NCBI GenBank assembly: GCA_030429345.1
Contig: JAUIFJ010000005.1
Coordinates: 118,838-182,837 of the forward strand
Direction: 5' to 3'
From: a bacterium
Lineage (GTDB): Bacteria; CAIWAD01
Length of the DNA: 64,000 nt
A model generated the notes under the pieces. The model saw only the letters and a list, made by a program, of their open reading frames with translations. It made no database searches and was not told the origin of the DNA. Positions 9,517-17,751 of the stretch are shown piece by piece. The position numbers were made by a program, and so were the translations under genes. Each line of letters starts with the position of its first letter. The stretch's first letter is position 1.

Positions 9517-11454
9517 ATGTCCGTGGATCCCGATACCGGCTGGAAAGCCCGTCTACTCCTAAAATCAATCCTGGGAGCCGCCGCAGGAATCGGGCTTCTG
9601 GTGCTGATTCAGGTTCATCTTGTGCTGAAAGACTTCACCCCCCTGATGCTCTGGTTGCCCGCAACGATCTCCGTGGCCCTTGGGAGCCTGTTCGCCATGG
9701 TTTTGATCGGGAAAAGGCGGCAGGAGCTGGCGCTGTCCGACACCCGCTCCACTCTGCGCCGCCTGGAGGATATCGCGAACATCTCGGCCGACTGGATCTG
9801 GGAAGTGGACGCGGAAGGGCGCTTTACCTATGTATCCAAAAGGATCGAGGAGATCCTGGGTTTCACTTGCGAAGAAGTGCTGGGAAAGAGCGCTTTCGAC
9901 TTCATGCCAGAGGATGAGGCGCGCCGGGTCAGGAAGATTTTTTCTCGACTCGTCGCGGAAAAAGCGTCGATGCGCGCCCTGGAGAACTGGCATCTGAGTC
10001 GGCACGGGTCCAGGATCTGCCTGCTGAGCAACGGCATGCCGATTCTGGACGATCAGGGTCGTCTGCTGGGCTACCGGGGAGCGGATCGCGACATCACGCT
10101 GCTCAAGCGCCAGGAGGAACTGGAACACCTGCTGGCGGAGATCGAGCTGCAGCCCGACTCCTGCGATCGAAGGGAACTGCTGGAAAGGCTTCTGCGAGCC
10201 TGCCGAAAGCTGTGTGACAGTCCCTTCGGCTTCCTGCTGGAATCCGACCCCTCCAGCGGGCGCTTCTCCTGCCGCTCCTGGTCCGGCCGGAGGGAGATCG
10301 CCCCGGGCTGGATCACGCAGGAACTGGAAGACCCTTCCTTCTGGGCCGACTGCGAACGGAGCCGGAAGCCCCTGCAGCGCGAGACCCCGCACGCGGAGGC
10401 CGGACACCTGGGCCCCCTGCTGACCCGCGTCCTGATGATCCCGATCCTGGAAAAGGGGCGTGTCACAGCCATCCTGGGCGTCAGCGGCAAGGCGCGCCCG
10501 TATACGGAGGTCAACCGGGACCTGCTGCAGGAGGCCGCGGAGAAGATCTGGCATCTGCTGGCACGCAAGGACAACTCGCTCACGCAAAAGGAAACCGAGG
10601 AGCGCCAGGCGGCCCTCTACCACCTGCTCATCGACCTGAACCGCTGCCAGACCCTCTCGGAGGCGGCGCCCTACCTGTGCAACGCCGGAACAAGGGTCAC
10701 CGGCCTGCGGCAGAGCGGGCTTCTTCTCCTGGACCGGGACGAGGCGCATCTCGTATACGACAGGGACCTGCCCGCCCCCCTGGCCGACCTGCTGCAGGAC
10801 ATGCCCCGCGCGAATCCGGCCCTTCAAAGGGCGGAACAGGGGGCGGACGTGATCGACCTGCTGCAACACAGCGACGAGCTGCGGAACCGCTCCGGGGCAT
10901 GCCTTGTGCGACGGGTCTTCCTGGCCCCGATCGGCACCGGCAGCGAGATCGTCGGCTACCTGGTCCTGGCAAGCCAGGAAAGCGGGGAACTGGACAGCGT
11001 GCAGCTGAACTGGCTCTCCCTGCTGACCGCGAATACGGAAAGCGCCCTCGAGCGCATCCAGCAGCAGCAGCAGCTGATGCTGCAGTCGGCGCTGCTGGAT
11101 CACGTGGACGAGGCCGTGCTCGCGCTGGATCGAAAAGGCCAAGTGATACTCTGGAACGAGGCCGCCAGCCGGATCTATGGCCTGGAGGGGCAGCAGGCGA
11201 TCGGCCGGAAGGTCAGGGACCTGCTGCCTTCGCCCATGGATCCGACGCAGATCGACGAGATCCGCGAGACCATCAACCGCAAGGGCGAATGGACACGCCG
11301 CGTGAAGCAGCATAGGGTGAACGGAGAAGCCTTCGACTCGGACTGGCGAGTGACACAGGTCCGCGGAGCCAACGGCATGCTGCTGGCCTACGCCAGCATT
11401 GTTCGCGAGCTGAAGACGAAACGCCTGCCCGGGGGAAAGACCCGCAGGTCCTAG
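9517..11454 (+). CDS. Membrane-anchored PAS-GAF-GAF-PAS sensor protein without output domain
   Basis: The 645-residue protein has two transmembrane helices (about 12-35 and 43-65), a PAS domain (about 85-205, ending with the PAC-like YRGADRDITLLK), two GAF-like regions (about 215-355 and 370-515) and a second PAS domain (about 520-635). It then ends in a short basic tail. No HisKA, ATPase, GGDEF, EAL, HD-GYP, phosphatase or receiver domain follows. It therefore either passes signals by protein contact or lost its output domain. GGAG precedes the ATG by three bases. Its stop shares the four bases CTAG (11451-11454) with the stop of the convergent gene. The codons look like those of the neighbouring housekeeping genes, so this is not obvious decay. 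Confidence -1.
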   Translation: MSVDPDTGWKARLLLKSILGAAAGIGLLVLIQVHLVLKDFTPLMLWLPATISVALGSLFAMVLIGKRRQELALSDTRSTLRRLEDIANISADWIWEVDAEGRFTYVSKRIEEILGFTCEEVLGKSAFDFMPEDEARRVRKIFSRLVAEKASMRALENWHLSRHGSRICLLSNGMPILDDQGRLLGYRGADRDITLLKRQEELEHLLAEIELQPDSCDRRELLERLLRACRKLCDSPFGFLLESDPSSGRFSCRSWSGRREIAPGWITQELEDPSFWADCERSRKPLQRETPHAEAGHLGPLLTRVLMIPILEKGRVTAILGVSGKARPYTEVNRDLLQEAAEKIWHLLARKDNSLTQKETEERQAALYHLLIDLNRCQTLSEAAPYLCNAGTRVTGLRQSGLLLLDRDEAHLVYDRDLPAPLADLLQDMPRANPALQRAEQGADVIDLLQHSDELRNRSGACLVRRVFLAPIGTGSEIVGYLVLASQESGELDSVQLNWLSLLTANTESALERIQQQQQLMLQSALLDHVDEAVLALDRKGQVILWNEAASRIYGLEGQQAIGRKVRDLLPSPMDPTQIDEIRETINRKGEWTRRVKQHRVNGEAFDSDWRVTQVRGANGMLLAYASIVRELKTKRLPGGKTRRS

Positions 11455-12158
11455 GGCCGCTCTTTCCGGATCAGCTCCAGGACGTGCTCGATCCCCTCGT
11501 CCAGGCGCAACAGCCTGTCGCGCATCTGCTCGATGCGGTCCAGTTTTCGCCAGGCCACGGTGGGCACGGCCGTGTCCTGCAGGAAGCCCTGCAGGTCCCC
11601 GATGAACCATTCGGGCTCCGCCATCTCTCCCGTGCTGCGGTACTGGAAATAGGTATACAACAGCGGCAGGGCGCGCTGGCGCGTGAAGTCGTTGAATTCC
11701 TGCTCGATGAACCAGGCCATGCGCGGAATCCGGTAGTCGTAGAGATCGATCAGGGCGATCCGCAGCCCCGGCTCGCGAATCGTGTCCAGGCCGCTCGAGC
11801 GCAGGGTCTCGTAGGGCGCGGTCCGGGTCTCGAAATGCAGCTGCCAGGTGCAGCGGCGGAAGTGCATGGCCCAGGCTTCGTCCCGTTCTCCGGACCCGCC
11901 CGCCTCCAGCCCGTCCACGAAAAGCCGGACAGACTGCTCCATGTGCTCCAGGCGCGCCAGGCGCCCCTGGATATGCTGGCGATCCTCCAGCAGGGCCGCC
12001 CGCACTTCGCGCAGGGCCTCGTTCTTGAAGGTCGAGCGCTTGCGCTCCGTGTTCCAATTCTCGATCTGCAGGGCGAAAAGAATGCCGATGACGATGAGGG
12101 AGAGCTCGCGCAGGTAGGATCCGAAACCGGGGCGCTTCTGCAGCCGGGGCCAATTCAT
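11451..12158 (-). CDS. DUF6090-like membrane protein
   Basis: The 235-residue protein has a single N-terminal transmembrane helix in the pattern YLRELSLIVIGILFALQIENWN. This is the signature of the DUF6090 family (YLxEllLVVIGILIALQINNWN), common in marine and FCB bacteria and of unknown function. The rest is a soluble, helical, charged region with coiled-coil character (about 35-75 and 200-230), probably on the far side of the membrane. AGGTGG lies seven bases upstream of the ATG. It converges on the sensor gene, and both stop codons lie in the same CTAG. Confidence -1.
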   Translation of the reverse strand: MNWPRLQKRPGFGSYLRELSLIVIGILFALQIENWNTERKRSTFKNEALREVRAALLEDRQHIQGRLARLEHMEQSVRLFVDGLEAGGSGERDEAWAMHFRRCTWQLHFETRTAPYETLRSSGLDTIREPGLRIALIDLYDYRIPRMAWFIEQEFNDFTRQRALPLLYTYFQYRSTGEMAEPEWFIGDLQGFLQDTAVPTVAWRKLDRIEQMRDRLLRLDEGIEHVLELIRKERP

Positions 12159-12263
12159 AGCATTCCACCTATCTTGTATACACTGCCGGTCGTCGGCGTA
12201 TTCCCCGACAGCAGGGCCGCCGCGACTCCCGGCGTCCCCCGGCGTCCCCGCGTCGGGAGTATG

Positions 12264-12296
12264 CTAAAACGGAAACGGGCACCCAAGGGTGCCCGT
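12264..12296 (-). terminator. Intrinsic terminator after the beta-helix gene
   Basis: Arms ACGGGCACCC (12275-12284) and GGGTGCCCGT (12287-12296) form a perfect stem, followed on the minus strand by TTCCGTTTTAG. The plus strand side is also T-rich (GTTTTCC), so it could work both ways. It sits 24 bases past the stop at 12320. Confidence -1.
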
Positions 12297-12319
12297 TCTC
12301 GTTTTCCATCCGCGTGATC

Positions 12320-15127
12320 CTAGCGGTCGTTGTCCTGCCGCAGAAGGTCTTTCACCCGCCGTTCCCAGCGGACGCGGTCGCCGTGTGACGCGGCCGCCAG
12401 GTTGGCCCGCACCACGTAGAAGGCCTTCGCGTCGGCCGAAGGCAAGGGCAGGGTCGCCTGGGTGTCCGTCGTGTTGAGTGTCGGACTCAGGCTGTCGATG
12501 TCCTCCCAGGGAGTGCTCAGCGTATAGAGGTCGTAGGAGGTCGCGCCGGCCACCGGACACCAGACCAGTTCGATCTCCGTGTCCGTGGTCTCGATGAAGG
12601 CGTAGAGGAAGTCGCCCTCGCCCAGCGGAAGCACGAAGGCCTCGCCGACGGAGGGATCATCGTCCACATCCCAGATCCGCGCGGACAGGGGCGTGCCGTC
12701 GACCGAGCAGAAGTCGTTGTAGCGCGCGTATACGTCACCGCTTCCCAGCACCTCCAGGTCGTAGGCTCCGTTGTTCGCCAGGGTACTGGTCCAGGCGCTG
12801 CTGTCGCCGATGGCGCAGTCCACCGTGTTCTGCACCTGCACGCCCGACCCGCCCGAGAACAGGAAGGCGCTGCTCTGCACGGTCGGCGTGGCCTCGAAGA
12901 GCTCCAGCGCGTTGTCGCGGCTGTAGACGAGCTCGCAGTACTGCAGGGCGGGCTGGTCGGTCTCTTCGCAGCGAAGACCGTCCTCGGCGTACTCCACCCG
13001 GCACCAGTTCATGGTGCTGGTCGATCCGTCCGTGTCGCTTCCCGTGCGGAAGCGGAGTCCGTCCCAGGCCTCTCCCGTACTCGGCCCCGTGAAGACGATC
13101 AGGCTGTCCGCCGTGCCGACGGCCTCGAGGCGGCCGGCATTCGAACTGCTCGAAAGGCCCCCGCCGATCTGGAGTTCCGCATGAGCGTCGAAATGCAGCA
13201 CGCTGCCGGGCGAAAGGCTCAGGCGGGCCGAGCCAAGGCCGTAGACCCAGGTGGTTTCGCGGAAGACCACGGGGTGGGGGTAGGCCGGGAGGTCGAAGTG
13301 CACATCCTGGACAATATGTCCCGTATACTCCAGCTCGTCGCCGCCGTTGCCGCTCATCCCCAGATTCGAGCTTTCCACCAGGTCTGCCCCTTCGCAGCGC
13401 ATGGCGGGCCCGGCATTGTCCAGCAACTGGCAGTCCACCAGGACGGAAGGCGGATAACACTGGTAGAAGGAGACCCCGGCATCGGTCGAATGTTCGAAGA
13501 CGCAATCGGAAATAGCGGCGGGCTGGCTCGTGGATTCGGAACGCAGGTTGAAGTCCTCTCCCTGTCGCACGACGCACCAGGCCATTTCGCTGGTGGCGCC
13601 GTCGAAGTCGCTCGCGTTGCGGAACCAGAGACCGTCCCAATCGCCGTCCAGGCCGCTGCGCGGCTGCAGCGTGATCAGGCTGTCCGCCGTGCCGACGGCC
13701 ACCAGCTGGCCGCGGTTGCTCTGCGCGCCGTCCAGGGTGCCGCCGATGCGCAGGCTGGCCCCGCTCTCGAACTCGAGCGTATTGCCCGGAGGAATCGTCA
13801 AGGTCGGTACCGAGTTGTCCTGCACGCTGACGATTCCGTCGAAGTAGACCGGATGCGGGTAGGACAAGAGGTCCAGCTCCACGTCGCCGGTGATGTTTCC
13901 GTTGTATACAATCTCCTCCGCGCCGTTGCCGCTCCAGCTGAGGTTCTCCGTCTCGACCAGCGCCGATCCGGCGAGCTCGATGGCAACGTCCGCGTTGTCC
14001 TCGATCGTCACATCGACAAGCCGGGAAGGCGGATAGCACTGGTAGAAGCTCAAGCCGTGGCCCGTCGCATTCTCGAAGAGGCAATGGGCAATGCTGTCCG
14101 GCTGGCTCGTCGTTTCTGCGCGCAGGTTCCAGTCCTCGCCCTGTCGTACGACACACCAGGCCATGCTGCTCGTGGCGCCGGAAAGATCGCTCGCCGCGCG
14201 GAACCAAAGGCCCTTCCAGTCGCCGTCGACGCCGCTGCGGGCCTGCAGCGTGATCAGGCTGTCGGCGCTGCCGACGGCGTGCAGCTGGCCGCGGTGGGAG
14301 TTGGCGCCGTCCAGGGTGCCGCCGATGCGCAGGCTGGCCCCGCTCTCGAACTCGAGCAGGGAGCCGGGAGCAAGCGTCAGGGTCGGTACGTCCACGCCCA
14401 GGACTGCCGTCAGGCCGCTGAAGTAGACCGGAAGGGGATAGCCGGCGGGATCCAGCGTGACATCGCCGCTGATGGTTCCCGTGTACTCCACTTCCTCGAC
14501 CAGGTTGCCGCTTGTGCTCACTCCGTTGAGCACAGGCAGTTCCGCGCCCAGGGACAGCAAAGGCTTGGCGCCGTTGTCCACGATCGAGCAGTCGATGAAC
14601 TCCGCGGGCGGGTAGCACTGCTCGACGGTGACGCCGTAGCCGGCCGCCTCGCGGAAGACGCAGTCCTGAATGGTCGCCGGCTGGGTGGTCTGGCGCAGGA
14701 TCAGGTTCTGGTCATCGGCCTTTTCGACGATGCACCAGTCCAGCATGCTTTGCGAGCCATTGACCTGGCTGCCGGCATTGAAGCGCAGGCCTTCCCAGTC
14801 TCCGCTTGCGCCACTCTCCGCCGTGAAGAGGATCGGCAGGGAGGAGGTCCCCTGGGCGACCAGTTCTCCGGCGTGGCTGTTGGTGTTGAGTGTGCCTCCG
14901 ATCACCAGGCCGGCACCGCTGACGAAGCGGACTTCCACGCCGGCTTCCACGGTCAGCCGCGGGACAGAGGAACCAATGACGGTCAGGGTTCCCTGCACCT
15001 CATAGGGGCTTCCGGCCAGATTCCAGTTGGTATCGGTCGTGATTAATCCTCCGGGCACAACTGTCTGGGCCTGGAGCGGAAGAGCGCAGACCAGCGCCGC
15101 GAGCAAGCAAGCTGCAGTTCGTTTCAT
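12320..15127 (-). CDS. Secreted four-repeat parallel beta-helix protein
   Basis: The 935-residue product has a clear signal peptide (to about residue 20). Four tandem units of about 195 residues follow, each carrying the same marks: PTLT(L/I)..G..LEFESGASLRIGGTL, then RGQL.AVG.ADSLI, GDW.GLWFR.AS, MAWCVV and QCYPP. Short turns rich in small residues and repeated hydrophobic strands indicate a right-handed beta-helix of the pectate-lyase or autotransporter passenger type. The last 90 residues look fibronectin-III-like (VAGATSYDLYTLS) and end in a charged tail. Unlike the other large secreted proteins here, it lacks the PNPFNP/...LLLK sorting tail, so it may be released or held differently. GAGG precedes the ATG, and a sigma54-like site lies 45-60 bases upstream. 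The function is unknown; adhesion or polysaccharide binding is likely. Confidence -1.
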   Translation of the reverse strand: MKRTAACLLAALVCALPLQAQTVVPGGLITTDTNWNLAGSPYEVQGTLTVIGSSVPRLTVEAGVEVRFVSGAGLVIGGTLNTNSHAGELVAQGTSSLPILFTAESGASGDWEGLRFNAGSQVNGSQSMLDWCIVEKADDQNLILRQTTQPATIQDCVFREAAGYGVTVEQCYPPAEFIDCSIVDNGAKPLLSLGAELPVLNGVSTSGNLVEEVEYTGTISGDVTLDPAGYPLPVYFSGLTAVLGVDVPTLTLAPGSLLEFESGASLRIGGTLDGANSHRGQLHAVGSADSLITLQARSGVDGDWKGLWFRAASDLSGATSSMAWCVVRQGEDWNLRAETTSQPDSIAHCLFENATGHGLSFYQCYPPSRLVDVTIEDNADVAIELAGSALVETENLSWSGNGAEEIVYNGNITGDVELDLLSYPHPVYFDGIVSVQDNSVPTLTIPPGNTLEFESGASLRIGGTLDGAQSNRGQLVAVGTADSLITLQPRSGLDGDWDGLWFRNASDFDGATSEMAWCVVRQGEDFNLRSESTSQPAAISDCVFEHSTDAGVSFYQCYPPSVLVDCQLLDNAGPAMRCEGADLVESSNLGMSGNGGDELEYTGHIVQDVHFDLPAYPHPVVFRETTWVYGLGSARLSLSPGSVLHFDAHAELQIGGGLSSSSNAGRLEAVGTADSLIVFTGPSTGEAWDGLRFRTGSDTDGSTSTMNWCRVEYAEDGLRCEETDQPALQYCELVYSRDNALELFEATPTVQSSAFLFSGGSGVQVQNTVDCAIGDSSAWTSTLANNGAYDLEVLGSGDVYARYNDFCSVDGTPLSARIWDVDDDPSVGEAFVLPLGEGDFLYAFIETTDTEIELVWCPVAGATSYDLYTLSTPWEDIDSLSPTLNTTDTQATLPLPSADAKAFYVVRANLAAASHGDRVRWERRVKDLLRQDNDR

Positions 15128-15171
15128 GCCAATCCTCGAAATTGATGTGTGCTATGCAATCAGGAGTTCCC

Positions 15172-15187
15172 TGCAAAATGGGTACCC
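15172..15187 (-). promoter_or_regulatory. Possible sigma54 (-24/-12) promoter of the beta-helix gene
   Basis: The minus strand reads GGGTACCCATTTTGCA. The -12 part (TTGCA) is perfect, and GG to GC spacing is 10 bases, but the -24 part is weaker (GGGTACC against TGGCACG). The start would fall about 35 bases before the ATG at 15127. Confidence -1.
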
Positions 15188-15367
15188 GCCTAATTCCAAT
15201 GGAAACAGGCCTCGCACCCTCCGGTCCCTGGGCACCAGTGTGCAGGGCGACCGAATTCTGCACAGCAGACGGCCAACCGGACCCGCACTTGTCCGGCGCT
15301 TCTGTTTCACGGGGGATTTGCGACCTTGGCGGGTTCATTTCCTTTAGAGGGAGACAAAGGCAGGGAC

Positions 15368-16504
15368 ATGGCATTTGAAGCGCTTTGTGGACAGGACCAC
15401 CTGAAAAAGCTTCTGCTGCGGGCCGAAGCGGGCGAACACCTGGCCTCCGCCTACCTGTTCCATGGCGAAGAGGGACTGGGCGCCGGTTGTGCCGCGCTTG
15501 AGCTGATGCGCCTGCTGCTCTGCGAGGCGGAAGAGGGCAAGCGCCCTTGCGGCCGCTGCCCTGGCTGTTTCAAGTCCGCGGCCCTGGATCATCCGGACCT
15601 GAACATCCTCTTTCCCTTGCCCAGCCTTCCGTCGGGAAAGGCTGAGGACGATCCGGCCGATCATTCGGCAGGGGCGATCCGGGAACAGCTGGAACTCCTG
15701 GCCAGGGATCCCTGGCATGCGCCGAAAATCACCGGGGCAAGACAGATTCTCGTCGCCCAGATCCGCTTCCTGAAAAAGTGGGCAGCGCTAAGAAGCTACC
15801 AGGGGCGCTATCGGGTCATCGTGATTTACGAAGCCCAGGCGATGGGGGACCAGGCGCAGAACGCGCTGCTCAAGCTGCTGGAAGAGCCTCCTCCGCAGAC
15901 AATCCTGCTCCTGTGCGCGGACCGGCCGGACAATCTGCTGCCGACCATTGTCAGCCGCTGTCAGCAGGTTCCGCTTTGGCCCGTGCCCGAGGAGCAGCTG
16001 CGCGCCTGGATGCAGTCCCGCCCTGAAGCGCTGCAGCTGGACGCGGAAGCCTTGGAACACCTGCTGGCGCTCAGCGACGGCAATCCGGCGCGCGCACGCC
16101 AGCTGCTGGAAGGAAGCCTTCCGGAAGCGGTCGCCGACTTCATCGCCGATGCGATCCTCCAGAATCCGAAGGCCATTGTGGAACGAATGCAGGCCGTCGA
16201 GAAGATCAAGGACAAGGAGGAAGCGCGGGAGGTGGTGCAGCAGTGGATCCGGCAATGCCGCAGCTGGCTGCAGGATGTCCGCCTGCTGCAGCAGGATCCG
16301 CAGGCCATCGACCGTGTCCGCTACCGAAATGAACTGGAGCGCCTCAAGGGCTTCGCCGCGAAAATGGCCGTGCGGAACCCGGACCTCCTCGACCAGAAGA
16401 TGGAACGCCAGCTGCGACTGATCGAACGCAACGTCCAGCTGTACAGCGTCATGATCACCCTGATGCAGGACCTGCGCGAACACATCACGCGCGAGGCGGC
16501 ATAG
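15368..16504 (+). CDS. holB: DNA polymerase III subunit delta'
   Basis: The 378-residue clamp-loader subunit (usual length about 330-390) shows the P-loop position as HGEEGLGAG, which lacks the Lys-Thr/Ser of a working Walker A. This is as expected for delta', which does not hydrolyse ATP. The zinc cysteines are present (CEAEEGKRPCGRCPGC), followed by YEAQAMGDQAQNALLKLLEEPP and the SRC motif (IVSRCQQV). It opens the beta clamp together with the gamma/tau and delta subunits. I take MAFEAL at 15368 as the start; an in-frame TTG at 15326 has no family support. It heads a plus-strand run with ricT and metG, an order also known in Gram-positive genomes (holB-yaaT). Confidence -1.
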   Translation: MAFEALCGQDHLKKLLLRAEAGEHLASAYLFHGEEGLGAGCAALELMRLLLCEAEEGKRPCGRCPGCFKSAALDHPDLNILFPLPSLPSGKAEDDPADHSAGAIREQLELLARDPWHAPKITGARQILVAQIRFLKKWAALRSYQGRYRVIVIYEAQAMGDQAQNALLKLLEEPPPQTILLLCADRPDNLLPTIVSRCQQVPLWPVPEEQLRAWMQSRPEALQLDAEALEHLLALSDGNPARARQLLEGSLPEAVADFIADAILQNPKAIVERMQAVEKIKDKEEAREVVQQWIRQCRSWLQDVRLLQQDPQAIDRVRYRNELERLKGFAAKMAVRNPDLLDQKMERQLRLIERNVQLYSVMITLMQDLREHITREAA

Positions 16505-16558
16505 GAAAGTGGATCACGCAGACAGGCCGTCTCACGGCCAGGATGGAACGGAACAACC

Positions 16559-17749
16559 ATGAGCACCTATATCGAAGTGCAGTTCAAGGGCAATCGCCGC
16601 CTGCCCTATCTCAACCCGATGGCCTTCCCCGTCCGCCTGGGCGACACGGTGATCGTCGAGGCCGAGAAGGGCGAGGACATCGGCCGTGTGGTACAGATCA
16701 CGGAGGTCGACCGCATCAGCAGCGAGGATTCGCGGGAAAGCGTCCCTTCCATCCTGCGCAAGGCCGGCCCCCACGACCACCAGCGCCTGATGCGCAACGA
16801 GGAACGTGAGACAAAGGCCGAGGAGACCTGCCGCGAGTTGATCCGGGAGCACCGCCTGCGCATGAAGCTGGTCAACGTGGAGTTCCAGCTGGACGGCAAG
16901 AAGGTGACCTTCTTCTTCACCGCCGAGGGCCGCGTCGACTTCCGGCACCTGGTCAAGGACCTGGCCTCCCGCCTGCGGACACGCATCGACCTGCGCCAGA
17001 TCGGCGCGCGCGACGAGGCGAAGAAGTTCGGCGGCTACGGCCCCTGCGGGCAGAAGCAGTGCTGCAGCAGCTTCCTGCCGCGCTTCGATCCGATCACGAC
17101 CTCCATGGCCAAGGCCCAGAACCTGCCGCTCAACCCGACCAAGCTGTCCGGCAACTGCGGCCGGCTGAAATGCTGCCTGCGCTACGAGCTGGATTTCTAC
17201 AAGTCCGAGTTCGCCCGCTACCCGAACATCAACACGGCGGTCGAGACCCTGAAGGGCCTGGCCTTCGTGGACAAGATCGACATCTTCCACGAGGAAGTCG
17301 TGATACGCTACAAGGACGGCGACATGGACAGCATCAGCCGCCAGGAGCTGATGGACCTGCTGGCCTTCAAGCCGGGCGCCATGAACTGCAAGTCCGGCTG
17401 CGGGGCGAAGCACGAACGAAAAGCGCCCGAAGGGGCGGACAACCGCCCGGCGCCTTCCGAGGAGAAGGAGAAGCGCCCCGAAAGGCGCAGCTCCGAGAGG
17501 CGCGAGGCCGAGCGCCGAAGCGAGGAGCGCCGTGTCGGACAGGAGGATTCCCGGGAGAACCCCGAGGAGCGCCGCCAGGAGACACGCCGCGGCGAGGAGC
17601 GCCGTGCGCGGGATCGCCGGGGCGAGCGTGGCCGACGGGGTGGATCACGACGCGGAGGACGGCGCGGAGGACGCAACCGGAGCCCCCGAAGCGGCGAGGG
17701 ACGTTCCGCGGACCGCGGGCAGCGCGGCCAGGGCAGAGCCGAGGAATAG
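16559..17749 (+). CDS. ricT: PSP1/RicT (YaaT) family protein with basic Arg-rich tail
   Basis: Residues 1 to about 285 match the PSP1/RicT family: an N-terminal RLGDTVIVEAEKGEDIGRVV segment, then KKVTFFFTAEGRVDFRHLVKDLA and the cysteine clusters CGQKQCC and CGRLKCC, with a further CKSGC. In Bacillus, RicT joins RicA and RicF in an Fe-S-containing complex that helps RNase Y mature mRNA; the cysteines here fit metal binding. From about residue 290 to 396 the protein becomes a low-complexity tail of Arg, Glu, Ser and Gly (ERRSSERREAERR, then GGSRRGGRRGGRNR), not part of the family core and possibly RNA-binding. The gene is 54 bases after holB, and its last codons hold the ribosome site of metG. 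Confidence -1.
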   Translation: MSTYIEVQFKGNRRLPYLNPMAFPVRLGDTVIVEAEKGEDIGRVVQITEVDRISSEDSRESVPSILRKAGPHDHQRLMRNEERETKAEETCRELIREHRLRMKLVNVEFQLDGKKVTFFFTAEGRVDFRHLVKDLASRLRTRIDLRQIGARDEAKKFGGYGPCGQKQCCSSFLPRFDPITTSMAKAQNLPLNPTKLSGNCGRLKCCLRYELDFYKSEFARYPNINTAVETLKGLAFVDKIDIFHEEVVIRYKDGDMDSISRQELMDLLAFKPGAMNCKSGCGAKHERKAPEGADNRPAPSEEKEKRPERRSSERREAERRSEERRVGQEDSRENPEERRQETRRGEERRARDRRGERGRRGGSRRGGRRGGRNRSPRSGEGRSADRGQRGQGRAEE

Positions 17750-17751
17750 CG

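Noticed and set aside
15368..16504. holB as inactive because its P-loop lacks Lys-Thr
   Set aside because: A degenerate P-loop is normal for delta', while zinc cysteines and SRC are intact.
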